This document shows positions 27,132 through 34,947 of a DNA stretch of 64,000 bases, one piece after another. Origin of the DNA: Halobacteriovoraceae bacterium (GTDB lineage Bacteria; Bdellovibrionota; Bacteriovoracia; Bacteriovoracales; Bacteriovoracaceae); assembly GCA_002713145.1 (NCBI GenBank), contig PAVS01000003.1, positions 3,707 to 67,706 of the forward strand, in the 5' to 3' direction. The notes under the pieces are model-generated. The model did no database searches, was not told where the DNA came from, and saw nothing but the letters and a program-made list of their open reading frames with translations. Every line of letters starts with the position of its first letter. Position 1 is the stretch's first letter. The position numbers and the translations under genes were made by a program.

Positions 27132-28595
27132 ATGCAGCAGATGATTTACAACACTCTTAGTGGAAAAAAGGAAGAGTTTAAAACTCTTGAGCCCGGAGTC
27201 GTGAAAATGTATTTATGCGGGCCTACTGTCTATGACTTTCTTCATATAGGAAACTTTAGAGGACCTATTGTCTTTAATTTGATTCGTAACTGGTTAGAGC
27301 ATATTGGAAATAAAGTGGAGTTTGCTTACAACTATACTGATGTTGATGACAAAATTATCAAAAAAGCGATGGATGAAGGTGTGGATAGTTCTGAAATTAC
27401 CAAACGCTATATTGCAGAGTTTGAAAAAGATTTTAACGATTTAGGACTAAAAGCTCATGAACATAACCCTAGAGTTACTGATCATATGGATGACATTATT
27501 CAAATGATTGAAGGTATTATTGCCAATGGCAAAGCCTATGTGGTTGACGGTGAAGTCTTTTTTGAGATTGATAAATTTGAAGGCTACGGCAAGCTCTCAA
27601 AGAAAAAACTAGATGAACTCAATGCAGGGGAGCGGGTAGATGTTGATAAAAGAAAGCGCAACCCTTTTGATTTTGTTCTCTGGAAGCCAGCGAAGCCAGG
27701 GGAGCCATCTTGGGATTCTCCTTGGGGGAAAGGCAGGCCTGGCTGGCATATTGAATGCTCAGCTATGAATAAGGCCATCTTTGGAGATTCCATTGATATT
27801 CATGGAGGAGGGGTGGACTTGCAATTTCCTCATCATGAAAACGAAATTGCTCAAAGTGAAGCTTGTAATTGTAAACAGTATGCAACTTTTTGGGTGCATA
27901 ACGAGTTTATCAATTTTGGGGCCGAAAAAATGAGTAAGTCTTTGGGAAATATTATTACGGCACGAAACTTCAATGAAAAATATCACCCTGAGATTTTAAA
28001 ATATTTATATTTATCTGCTCACTATCGCACTCAGATGGCGGTGACTGATGATAAGCTACTTCAAACAATTTCAGCTCTCAATCGAATTTACTCTGCCATT
28101 GAGTTAGCTCAATCTACAATTGAGATGGTGAGTGAGCCAGGTGTCCCTGATAAGAAATTTGAGTCTCAGCTCCAACAGCTAGATGATAAAATTGAAAAAG
28201 CTCTTAAGGATGACTTTAATTCGGCCATCCTTATTTCTGAAATTTTTGAAGCAGTAAGAATGTTTAATGGGTTTGGTTTTGCTAATAAACAAAAACGAAA
28301 TATCAATCACAAAGGTCAATCAGAACAGTTTCTCGGTTGGATCAACAAATATGGCAAGATGAGTGCTTTGTTTAATGAAGATCCCAAAACTTTATTGGCC
28401 AGGATGGATGAAATTCTTATCACCATGAGAAATATAGATGTAGAAAAGGTGAAGAGCTTAGTGGCAAAAAGAACAGAAGCACGAAATGCTAAAAATTGGG
28501 AACAAGCAGATCAGATTCGCGATGAACTAGCAGAGATGGGAGTTGAACTATTCGATGGAAGTCAACGTGGGTGGAGAGTCAAAGTTAATGAATAA
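27132..28595 (+). CDS. cysS: Cysteinyl-tRNA synthetase
   Basis: This 487-residue class I synthetase charges tRNA-Cys. It shows the zinc/cysteine site CGPTVYD, the HIGH-type box HIGNFRG (about residue 37), the zinc ligands in WHIECSAMN and HHENEIAQSE, and KMSKSLGN near 268. The C-terminal anticodon-binding helical domain is complete, and the length is normal for the family. It overlaps the phosphatase gene by 8 bases. Confidence 0.97.
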   Translation: MQQMIYNTLSGKKEEFKTLEPGVVKMYLCGPTVYDFLHIGNFRGPIVFNLIRNWLEHIGNKVEFAYNYTDVDDKIIKKAMDEGVDSSEITKRYIAEFEKDFNDLGLKAHEHNPRVTDHMDDIIQMIEGIIANGKAYVVDGEVFFEIDKFEGYGKLSKKKLDELNAGERVDVDKRKRNPFDFVLWKPAKPGEPSWDSPWGKGRPGWHIECSAMNKAIFGDSIDIHGGGVDLQFPHHENEIAQSEACNCKQYATFWVHNEFINFGAEKMSKSLGNIITARNFNEKYHPEILKYLYLSAHYRTQMAVTDDKLLQTISALNRIYSAIELAQSTIEMVSEPGVPDKKFESQLQQLDDKIEKALKDDFNSAILISEIFEAVRMFNGFGFANKQKRNINHKGQSEQFLGWINKYGKMSALFNEDPKTLLARMDEILITMRNIDVEKVKSLVAKRTEARNAKNWEQADQIRDELAEMGVELFDGSQRGWRVKVNE

Positions 28596-29067
28596 AACAA
28601 AAATACTTTTTGTCTGTTTAGGAAATATCTGTAGATCACCTGCCGCTGAAGGTATCTTTTTACAACTTCTTGATGAATATAATTTGCAAGAAAAATACAG
28701 TGTTGATTCTGCTGGAACCAGTGGACATCATGATGGTGAAAAAGCTGATCAGCGTATGCGAGTTGCTGCTCAAAATAGAAACTTAAATTTAGAAAGTATT
28801 TCTCGAAAGTTTACGGTTGAAGATTTTCAACACTTCGACTTTATCATCGTCATGGATCAATCAAATTATCAAAACGTTCTTAAGCTTGACACTCGCTCTG
28901 AAAATGAACATAAAGTCTTAAAGATGACTGACTTTGCCAGTGATGAATTTGCACAGTTTGATCATGTTCCAGATCCCTATTTTGGAGGGGAAGAAGGTTT
29001 TGACTTGGTTTTAAATTTATTGAATAACTGTTGTCGAAATTTTCTAACTTACTTAGAAAAAAGATAG
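28588..29067 (+). CDS. Low-molecular-weight protein-tyrosine phosphatase
   Basis: This 159-residue phosphatase has the C-x5-R catalytic loop at its N-terminus (VCLGNICRSPAAEG) and the general-acid Asp in VPDPYFGG. It removes phosphate from tyrosines or, in ArsC-like relatives, reduces arsenate; the full loop sequence favours phosphatase. I chose ATG 28588, which gives the family N-terminus MNKTKILFVCLGN and a GGAGAG ribosome-binding site inside cysS. The open frame continues 15 codons upstream. A bidirectional terminator follows. Confidence 0.92.
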   Translation: MNKTKILFVCLGNICRSPAAEGIFLQLLDEYNLQEKYSVDSAGTSGHHDGEKADQRMRVAAQNRNLNLESISRKFTVEDFQHFDFIIVMDQSNYQNVLKLDTRSENEHKVLKMTDFASDEFAQFDHVPDPYFGGEEGFDLVLNLLNNCCRNFLTYLEKR

Positions 29068-29068
29068 A

Positions 29069-29098
29069 AAAAAGCCCTCAGATCGAGGGCCATTTTTT
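29069..29098. terminator. Bidirectional terminator between phosphatase and dksA-type gene
   Basis: GCCCTC (29074-29079) pairs with GAGGGC (29085-29090) around a 5-base loop. An A-run on the left and a T-run on the right make it functional in both directions for the two converging genes. Confidence 0.88.
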
Positions 29099-29535
29099 TA
29101 TGTGAAACTTACTGATTTACCTAAAGATTTTGAAACACGTCCATGAGAGCTTTGCATCTCTTCACGCTCGCTTTCTTCTTTACAACTGATACACATTGTC
29201 GATGTGGGTCTTGCTCTTAATCTCGTAAAAGAAATTTCTCCACCACACTCTTCGCACATTCCATATTCATCAGTGTCCATATGGTGAAGAGTTTTAATAA
29301 TTTTCTTTAAATATAATGTTTCTCTAGTAGCGAATCTAAGCTCTGTATGTCTCATGATGTCGTCGTTAGCTGAATCAACTTCATCACGTCCAGAGTTGCT
29401 TTCGTTTACTGCTAGATGGGGTTTTTCTAAATTGAGTTTGTTTTGGATTCTTTCTCTTTCAGCGATAATGATGCTTTTTAATTCTTTAATCTGCGTCTTC
29501 TTAAGATGTGCATTCATTCTTCTTGAACTGGCCAT
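29098..29535 (-). CDS. DksA/TraR-family zinc-finger transcription regulator
   Basis: This 145-residue regulator binds the RNA polymerase secondary channel in the manner of DksA. A coiled-coil N-terminal half (about 8-80) leads to the zinc finger CEECGGEI...CISCKEE (about 103-126). Acidic residues at the coiled-coil tip are plausible (NSGRDEVDSANDD). ATG 29535 follows a good AAGGAGA site and is preferred to a TTG one codon upstream. The upstream region carries a 14-base perfect palindrome. It is probably part of stringent-response or growth-phase control. Confidence 0.9.
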   Translation of the reverse strand: MASSRRMNAHLKKTQIKELKSIIIAERERIQNKLNLEKPHLAVNESNSGRDEVDSANDDIMRHTELRFATRETLYLKKIIKTLHHMDTDEYGMCEECGGEISFTRLRARPTSTMCISCKEESEREEMQSSHGRVSKSLGKSVSFT

Positions 29536-29933
29536 CAAATTCTCCTTGCTAAATTACCCTTACATTCTCTCAGGTGTATTAGTGTGTAATTGTGTGTGAA
29601 ATGATTAAACCAATGGGATATTTGTTGTGCAATTGTTGTAAGTTTTTATTAGGGGGCATGACAAATTTCTGACGTAAAAAACGAAATAATTGTGCACAAT
29701 TGTTAAGTATTAAATGATATTCATTGAAAGCAATGTGGGAAAAATCTTATACATAAAAAATTCTTTTGCTTGAAATCCTTTCTCACAAAAGAACATTGTG
29801 TGTGCTTTTTTTTATTTTTGGATTCTTAAGTTATTTTAAGAAAGATCCGCGCAAAAGGGAAATGCAAATTACAATTAATTTACAAAAAAATGACAATTAC
29901 TAAAGATTTTAGACCTTTAATTGATGTAGTGAA
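29536..29933. other. Non-coding region upstream of the dksA-type gene
   Basis: I find no convincing gene in about 400 bases. The stretch is AT-rich and includes related sequences TTGTGCAATTGTTG (near 29625-29638) and the 14-base palindrome described separately. It also has short T-runs near 29809-29820. Promoter elements for the minus-strand dksA-type gene probably lie here. Confidence 0.5.
29688..29701. promoter_or_regulatory. Perfect 14-base palindrome, candidate operator
   Basis: AATTGTGCACAATT is a perfect palindrome about 150 bases upstream of the dksA-type start. A partial copy (TTGTGCAATTGTTG) lies about 65 bases nearer the gene. The symmetry suits a dimeric repressor, but none is identified. 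Confidence 0.4.
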
Positions 29934-30089
29934 TCACTTTAATCGGGTAGTGTTTTTGAGTAGATAGCTAAGGTATTCTTCCGTATCAAAGGAGGGCCCT
30001 TGAGTGTGGATAACTTCCTCAATCACAGCTATTTTCTCTTCTAGCTCTGTAAGTTCTTGGAGTAAATGAAGTGAGTTTTGAATTATCAT
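29934..30089 (-). CDS. Possible 51-residue helical protein
   Basis: An open frame runs from ATG at 30089 to TGA at 29934. Its translation begins MIIQNSLHLLQELTELEEK and contains a heptad-like Leu/Glu pattern, then GPSFDTEEYLSYLLKN. This has the look of a small coiled-coil protein rather than random sequence. No clear ribosome-binding site precedes the start, and there is no recognised homologue. It sits alone between the dksA-type gene and the TauE gene on the same strand. Confidence 0.42.
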   Translation of the reverse strand: MIIQNSLHLLQELTELEEKIAVIEEVIHTQGPSFDTEEYLSYLLKNTTRLK

Positions 30090-30152
30090 TCATAAAAACT
30101 AACACAGTTTGATGTATCAAACAAGTGTTTTGTACCTAAAATAACTTAACTT

Positions 30153-30941
30153 TTAAAAGAATAACAATTTTGCGATCAAGGCGAGGAGTAATAGGCTAAA
30201 TAGTTTCTTCTTGAGTGAGGCCCCTATGGAATTATTAAATATTCGACCCATAAAAGCTCCTATCACGCCTCCTAAAACAAAAATGGTAACAATACCTAGG
30301 TTTATTTTCCCAATGAAATACGCCGCAATCTCGGTAGGAATGAGGTCAATTGAAACGATAGGTGTAAAGAGGTGAGGAAGGGCACCCATAAGGGTTGCCG
30401 TCATCATCATTAAATTCGAGTAGGCGGACACTCTTTTACTGTCCAACATCACGAAACTGAGAAGCATAGGGACAAAGACTATCCCTCCACCAAGCCCTGT
30501 GATCGATGATATAAATGATCCCATCAAGCCAGTGAGAATGAGCTTCCAGGATTGAATCTTTTTCTTTTTATTCTCCGGTTCTTGGTAAAAATACAATCTT
30601 ACTAGAGAGAGAAATAAGATCACCGCAAGAATTTGTTTGGAAGGTTCCGTTCCAATAACGTTGGTGAAGAGTCCACCAGTGAGCCCACCGATAATGGTAG
30701 AAAAGATGATCAAAACAATCTGTTTTTTGTTTTTAAAATATTTTTCTCGAAAGAATTGGTAGCTATTAATGGTGGTTATAAAGAAAACCGTTGTTAGAGA
30801 TGTGGAGATGATAATGGTGTTATCAAGTGTGGGGAAGAGTGCATAGAGCAGGGGAACCATGATGGCACCGCCACCAATTCCAAAAAATGAGCTCATCACT
30901 CCCACTGCGAGACCGCCGATAATGAGTATTGAAATAATCAT
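30153..30941 (-). CDS. TauE/SafE family membrane exporter
   Basis: This 262-residue inner-membrane protein has about eight hydrophobic segments and the two pseudo-repeat signatures of the family, FGIGGGAIMVPLL near residue 20 and TGLGGGIVFVPML near 145. Members export or import sulfite, sulfonates or other organic anions. The substrate cannot be read from the sequence. It is transcribed alone and divergently from the twin barrel genes. Confidence 0.9.
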   Translation of the reverse strand: MIISILIIGGLAVGVMSSFFGIGGGAIMVPLLYALFPTLDNTIIISTSLTTVFFITTINSYQFFREKYFKNKKQIVLIIFSTIIGGLTGGLFTNVIGTEPSKQILAVILFLSLVRLYFYQEPENKKKKIQSWKLILTGLMGSFISSITGLGGGIVFVPMLLSFVMLDSKRVSAYSNLMMMTATLMGALPHLFTPIVSIDLIPTEIAAYFIGKINLGIVTIFVLGGVIGAFMGRIFNNSIGASLKKKLFSLLLLALIAKLLFF

Positions 30942-31099
30942 AGTGAACTTTTTTGCATTTAATACAGCCTTATTTAATAATATAAGTATAAGAAATAACT
31001 TATAAATTTTTGAATAGTTGAAAAATTTGCTCTTTTGAATTTTTAGTCATTTCTTAGCGTAAAATAGAGAAGGAATTCGTTATTAATCAAGGAGATTTT

Positions 31100-31645
31100 A
31101 TGAAACTTAAATTACTAGGGATGGTGCTTGGTGCGTGCTTTATTGTGTCGAGTGCAAATGCAGGATTTTTAATTGATCCGTACGCAGGTATGGCCATGTC
31201 GAAATCAACAATTGATATCGCCACTAATGATGATGACACTAGTTCAACAGGAGCGGCTCTTGGTTCTAGATTAGGGTATAGTTTTATCTTAGTTTCTGCC
31301 GGTATTGATTATCAAATGCTCTCTGGTCTGGAAGATCCACAAGATGAGAGTTTTGATATGACGAATATGTCTGCCTTTGTCGGGGTTGATCTACCCATTT
31401 TGTTAAGGTTCTGGGCCGAGTACTTTTTAAGCTCTGATATCAAAGGGGATACGTTTGACGATGGTTTAGATGATATCACTTTCAAAGATGGATATGGTCT
31501 TGGGATTGGGTTTACAGGTTTGCCTTTTATCAGCATCAATTTGGAAGTTGAAAACTTAAACTATGATATTGAGTCAGGAAGCACTGAAGGTGATTACAGC
31601 GTTGTGAATACGATTTTATCTGCTTCACTACCACTTGATTTCTAA
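31100..31645 (+). CDS. Outer-membrane beta-barrel protein (paralog A)
   Basis: This 181-residue protein has a signal peptide (1-21, ending SSANA) and a small barrel pattern of alternating hydrophobic strands with acidic turns. It ends in LPLDF, an outer-membrane C-terminal signal with terminal Phe. The N-terminal motif LIDPYAGMAMSKSTI and the central DLPILLRFWAEYF closely match the next gene, showing tandem duplication. A good AAGGAG site precedes the ATG. Small eight-strand barrels of this size often serve structural or adhesion roles; the function here is unknown. Confidence 0.75.
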   Translation: MKLKLLGMVLGACFIVSSANAGFLIDPYAGMAMSKSTIDIATNDDDTSSTGAALGSRLGYSFILVSAGIDYQMLSGLEDPQDESFDMTNMSAFVGVDLPILLRFWAEYFLSSDIKGDTFDDGLDDITFKDGYGLGIGFTGLPFISINLEVENLNYDIESGSTEGDYSVVNTILSASLPLDF

Positions 31646-31656
31646 GCTAAGGATTC

Positions 31657-32202
31657 ATGATGAAAAAATTAAACTTTGTAATATTATTTTCTTTTTTAAT
31701 TTCTTCTGTCGCTTCAGCAGGAACATTAATTGAACCCTATGCAGGGATGTTTTTAAACTCAACCTATGACGGTGATGTAGAAGGTGATTTGAGCGGTAAT
31801 GCCGTGGGCATGCGTCTTGGATTTCAGCAGTTAGGTTTTATGGCCGGTCTGGATGGCCGAAGAGCTTTTGTAAATCTCGAACCTGAAACGGGGGATGATG
31901 CTGATTATACCATGACTCAATTGGGGTTTTTCGTAGGTTATAACTTTCCAGTTTTACTAAGAGTTTGGGGAGAGTATGTTTTTGCCCTCGACGGAGTTAA
32001 CGATGATGATAGCGATGTAAAACTTAAAAAAGGATCTGGTTTTTTAATAGGATTAGGTTACTCACTGCTACCTTTTATAAGTCTCAATCTAGAGTACGGT
32101 TCAGTTGGGACCACGGAGATTGAATCTTCTACAGGAACTTCAGACTTAGAGATAGATAATAATGTTCTGTTTCTCAGTCTTTCACTTCCACTCACTATTT
32201 AA
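31657..32202 (+). CDS. Outer-membrane beta-barrel protein (paralog B)
   Basis: This 181-residue protein is the same length as its upstream neighbour and shares the layout: signal peptide ending VASA, LIEPYAGMFLNSTYD, NFPVLLRVWGEYVF, LLPFISLNLEYGS, and a C-terminus of LPLTI. The two genes are 11 bases apart and form a two-gene operon closed by a strong terminator. They probably arose by local duplication. No further function can be read. Confidence 0.75.
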   Translation: MMKKLNFVILFSFLISSVASAGTLIEPYAGMFLNSTYDGDVEGDLSGNAVGMRLGFQQLGFMAGLDGRRAFVNLEPETGDDADYTMTQLGFFVGYNFPVLLRVWGEYVFALDGVNDDDSDVKLKKGSGFLIGLGYSLLPFISLNLEYGSVGTTEIESSTGTSDLEIDNNVLFLSLSLPLTI

Positions 32203-32212
32203 TGTCATAAAA

Positions 32213-32241
32213 AAAGCCCGAGTTTCCTCGGGCTTTATATT
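32213..32241. terminator. Bidirectional terminator between barrel gene and rpsD
   Basis: AAAGCCCGAG (32213-32222) pairs perfectly with CTCGGGCTTT (32227-32236) around a TTTC loop. The minus-strand side ends in a run of seven T residues, so it serves rpsD best. The plus side has CTTTATATTT. Confidence 0.9.
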
Positions 32242-32263
32242 TCCAAAAATTTTTAGAAATGGC

Positions 32264-32899
32264 TTATTTAAGTTTCCAGTAAAATTCGATCACTAGTCGT
32301 TTTTCGAATGCAAATGGAATATCTTCAGGAAGTGCTTCAGACATAACTTTTGCTTTTTCTTTTTCACCATCTTTCTCTGTCGATAAGAAAGCAGGAATAG
32401 CAGAAAGTCTAGGACGAGCTTTCGCTTGAAGGTAGTTACCAGACTTTGCACCTTTGTCCGTGATAGTGATTTCGTCACCAACATTTACAGTAGCAGAACC
32501 AATAGTCACTTTCTGACCGTTGATTTTGATATGTCCGTGGCTTACCATTTGTCTTGCAGCTGCAATGGAAGGCGCCCAGTTAAGTCTAAAAATAACATTA
32601 TCTAGTCTAGACTCTAGATTGATAACAAGTGAATCAACCCATGATCTTGAAGTATCTTTTTTACACTTCACAACTAAGTTTCTTAATTGTTTTTCTCTAA
32701 GACCATAATGAAATCTTAGTTTTTGTTTCTCCATTAGACGGATAGTATAGTCTGAAAGTTTTTTTCTTTTCATACCATGCATACCAGGACCATAAGGTCT
32801 TCTTTCTAATGCACCAGCTTTACCTAATCCAGGAAGCTCAACACCGAGTCTTCTTTGGATTTTAAAAGCAGATCTTTTTCCCATCGTTGTTTTTGACAT
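32264..32899 (-). CDS. rpsD: 30S ribosomal protein S4
   Basis: This 211-residue protein nucleates 30S assembly by binding the 5' domain of 16S rRNA. It has the S4 N-terminal domain (RRPYGPGMHG, KLSDYTIRLMEKQKLRFHYG) and the S4 RNA-binding domain (ESRLDNVIFRLNWAPSIAAARQMVSHGHIKINGQKV, about residues 95-130 in part). It stands alone, not in the alpha operon with rpsM, rpsK and rpoA, as in Bacillus. Its ribosome-binding site GAGGAG lies in a leader with competing hairpins, suggesting autogenous control. Confidence 0.97.
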   Translation of the reverse strand: MSKTTMGKRSAFKIQRRLGVELPGLGKAGALERRPYGPGMHGMKRKKLSDYTIRLMEKQKLRFHYGLREKQLRNLVVKCKKDTSRSWVDSLVINLESRLDNVIFRLNWAPSIAAARQMVSHGHIKINGQKVTIGSATVNVGDEITITDKGAKSGNYLQAKARPRLSAIPAFLSTEKDGEKEKAKVMSEALPEDIPFAFEKRLVIEFYWKLK

Positions 32900-32984
32900 G
32901 TAAATCTCCTCATTACATTTAAGTAACGAGAAATGAGGTGTATCAATTTGATTGAATCAAAAGAATACCGTCGAATTTCTCGTT
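32900..32984 (-). promoter_or_regulatory. rpsD leader with mutually exclusive hairpins over the ribosome-binding site
   Basis: On the minus-strand transcript, CCTCATT (32938-32932) can pair with AATGAGG (32914-32908), hiding most of the GAGGAG ribosome-binding site (32911-32906). Upstream, AACGAGAAAT (32984-32975) pairs perfectly over 10 bases with ATTTCTCGTT (32934-32925), which overlaps the sequestering arm. The two structures exclude each other. This is the layout of a translational switch, probably sensing S4 itself. Confidence 0.6.
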
Positions 32985-33106
32985 GGTAGGAAACGGTTTT
33001 TAATAAATCCGCCAAATACTGCCTACCTCCAATATTTAGAGTAGAGATGTTTTATAAGAATTATTGAACTTCGACAAGGATTTTTCATTTATAAATTCAA
33101 CAATTT

Positions 33107-33200
33107 CCGCAATGGTGCTGCGGTGCTTTAGAATTTTCTGACCTCAATGGTGCTGCGGCAAGTTAGAATTTAATTTAAATCCGTAGTGGTGCTGCTTTGC
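33107..33200. repeat. Degenerate 35-39-base tandem repeats at the ribH 3' end
   Basis: CAATGGTGCTGCGG occurs exactly at 33110 and 33145. A third, diverged copy (GTGGTGCTGC at 33186) lies inside the ribH C-terminal coding sequence. TTAGAATTT also recurs after the first two copies. It looks like a duplicated gene end that now forms untranslated sequence. Confidence 0.6.
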
Positions 33201-33700
33201 GTAGATGTTTTAAAGCGCATGGGTCCCACATTGTTTTCAATGGCACTTCTCAGATTGATCATCTCAATGGCACCTAAAGTAACTTCCCAGCCTTTATTTC
33301 CGGCTTTCGTTCCAGCACGCTCAAGCGCTTGTTCAATTGATTCAGTTGTAATCACACCAAACATCACTGGCATATTAAAGTCCATTCCAACTTTGGCGAT
33401 TCCTTTAGCTGCTTCATTGCAAACATAATCATAATGAGTGGTTGCTCCACGGATTACACATCCTAGGGCAATGACAGCATCATATTTTCCCGTCGCTGCT
33501 AATTGTTGGCAGGCCAAGGGGAGCTCAAAGGCACCAGGCACCCACATGAGAGTTATATTTTCTTCCGGTAAGCCATGACGAGTAAGACAATCCCCAGCGC
33601 CACCAACTAATTTAGAGACAATAAGTTCATTAAACCTAGCTGCTACGATCGCAACTTTTTTAGATTTATCTAAGGTTAAATTCCCGGTTAAAGTATTCAT
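33170..33700 (-). CDS. ribH: 6,7-dimethyl-8-ribityllumazine synthase
   Basis: This 176-residue enzyme makes the lumazine precursor from 5-amino-6-ribitylaminouracil and dihydroxybutanone phosphate. Motifs are [13 protein letters not shown] near residue 20, [37 protein letters not shown] with the catalytic His, and [10 protein letters not shown]. The C-terminal [11 protein letters not shown] tail lies beyond the conserved core, and its coding sequence is the source of the downstream repeats. The start overlaps ribB by 35 bases, indicating coupled translation. Confidence 0.95.
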   Translation of the reverse strand: MNTLTGNLTLDKSKKVAIVAARFNELIVSKLVGGAGDCLTRHGLPEENITLMWVPGAFELPLACQQLAATGKYDAVIALGCVIRGATTHYDYVCNEAAKGIAKVGMDFNMPVMFGVITTESIEQALERAGTKAGNKGWEVTLGAIEMINLRSAIENNVGPMRFKTSTQSSTTTDLN

Positions 33701-34325
33701 TTTCTATCCTCTGTCCCATTCCGTTTTTTAATTGAAAAGTGATGAGATCTTCTATCGATATGATTTTTAGGTTATATTTTTTCGCCATTTTTAGAAGATA
33801 AGGCATACGAGCTGCACTTCCATCTTCAGTTAAGATTTCACAAATAACACCCACTTCAGAGAACCCCGACATTCTTGATAAATCTACAGCTGCTTCCGTG
33901 TGTCCAGGTCTCGCTAGAACACCATCGTCTTTGGCTATGAGAGGGAATATATGTCCAGGTCTTACAAAATCTTTAGCCGTGGCATTTAAATCTGCAAGTT
34001 TGTTTAAAGTTAAGGCCCTGTCTTGAGCTGAGATACCTGTGCTTATTCCTTCACTTGCGTCTACTGAGAGAGTGAAAGCGGTTTTCATTTGATCTTCTAG
34101 GTGAGGTACCATGAGGGGAAGGTCGAGTTTGAAAGCGATTTTCTGAGTTAAAGGAGCACATATAAGCCCTCTTCCTCTACGTACCATAAAATTGATATCT
34201 CTTCTCGTGGCCACTTGAGCTGGAATGAATAAGTCTCCCTCATTTTCACGAGACTCATCATCTACCACGATGGTCATTTTACCTGCTTGAATATGGGGAA
34301 TGGTTTCTTCTATAGTGTTGAGCAT
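33666..34325 (-). CDS. ribB: 3,4-dihydroxy-2-butanone 4-phosphate synthase (stand-alone)
   Basis: This 219-residue enzyme makes the four-carbon precursor of riboflavin from ribulose 5-phosphate. It has the acidic [10 protein letters not shown] metal-binding loop, [11 protein letters not shown], and the C-terminal [16 protein letters not shown] and GVICEIL motifs. It lacks the fused GTP cyclohydrolase II domain common in RibBA, so RibA must be encoded elsewhere. One base separates it from ribE. Confidence 0.95.
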   Translation of the reverse strand: MLNTIEETIPHIQAGKMTIVVDDESRENEGDLFIPAQVATRRDINFMVRRGRGLICAPLTQKIAFKLDLPLMVPHLEDQMKTAFTLSVDASEGISTGISAQDRALTLNKLADLNATAKDFVRPGHIFPLIAKDDGVLARPGHTEAAVDLSRMSGFSEVGVICEILTEDGSAARMPYLLKMAKKYNLKIISIEDLITFQLKNGMGQRIENEYFNREFNLR

Positions 34326-34326
34326 C

Positions 34327-34947
34327 TTATTCCATTAATTTTTTTAACCTATCTTCTTTATTTTCAAACTTAACAAAGTTTTCTAAGTACTTGGCCATCA
34401 TATCTACTTCAATATTCACGCTTTCTCCAATGCTTTTTGTATGAATGATAGTATTTTCATAGGTATGCGGAATTATAGTGATTAAAAAAGAGCTCTCATA
34501 AACTTTTGCCACAGTTAGGGAAATTCCATCAATAGCGATGCTTCCTTCATTGATAATGTATTTAAAAAGAGAAGAGGGGGCTTTGAATTCAATCTCCCAA
34601 TTATCTCCATACTGCTTTTTGTTTTTGATAGTTCCCACGCCATTGACATGTCCTTGCACGAAATGACCGCCTAGACGATCATTTGGACGTAGCGCCAGTT
34701 CTAAATTAACTTTTGAGCCTTTTTTCAATTGTCCTAAGTTAGATTTTTCTAAAGTTACTTTGACCGCTTGGGTACTAAAGCTTTGAGCACTCACTTTGGT
34801 GGCGGTTAAACAAACTCCATTAGTGGCGACAGAGTCATCAATTTCTATGTCGTGTAAAAGGGAAGTAGAAATTTCAAACTCAACACCTTCTTTATTATGA
34901 GTGATCTTTTCAACTGTACCGATATCTTTAATTAGTCCTGTAAACAT
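34327..34947 (-). CDS. ribE: Riboflavin synthase alpha chain
   Basis: This 206-residue enzyme dismutates two lumazine molecules to riboflavin. It has two lumazine-binding repeats, the first starting MFTGLIKDIGTVEKI with NGVCLTATKV, the second with GHFVQGHVNGVGTI and DGISLTVAKV. The length is typical. It overlaps ribD by 16 bases, indicating translational coupling. Confidence 0.95.
   Translation of the reverse strand: MFTGLIKDIGTVEKITHNKEGVEFEISTSLLHDIEIDDSVATNGVCLTATKVSAQSFSTQAVKVTLEKSNLGQLKKGSKVNLELALRPNDRLGGHFVQGHVNGVGTIKNKKQYGDNWEIEFKAPSSLFKYIINEGSIAIDGISLTVAKVYESSFLITIIPHTYENTIIHTKSIGESVNIEVDMMAKYLENFVKFENKEDRLKKLME

Noticed and set aside
29705..29720. Fur-like site AATGATATTCATT
   Set aside because: It resembles half of a Fur box but lacks the full 19-base symmetry, and the neighbouring genes have no iron link.
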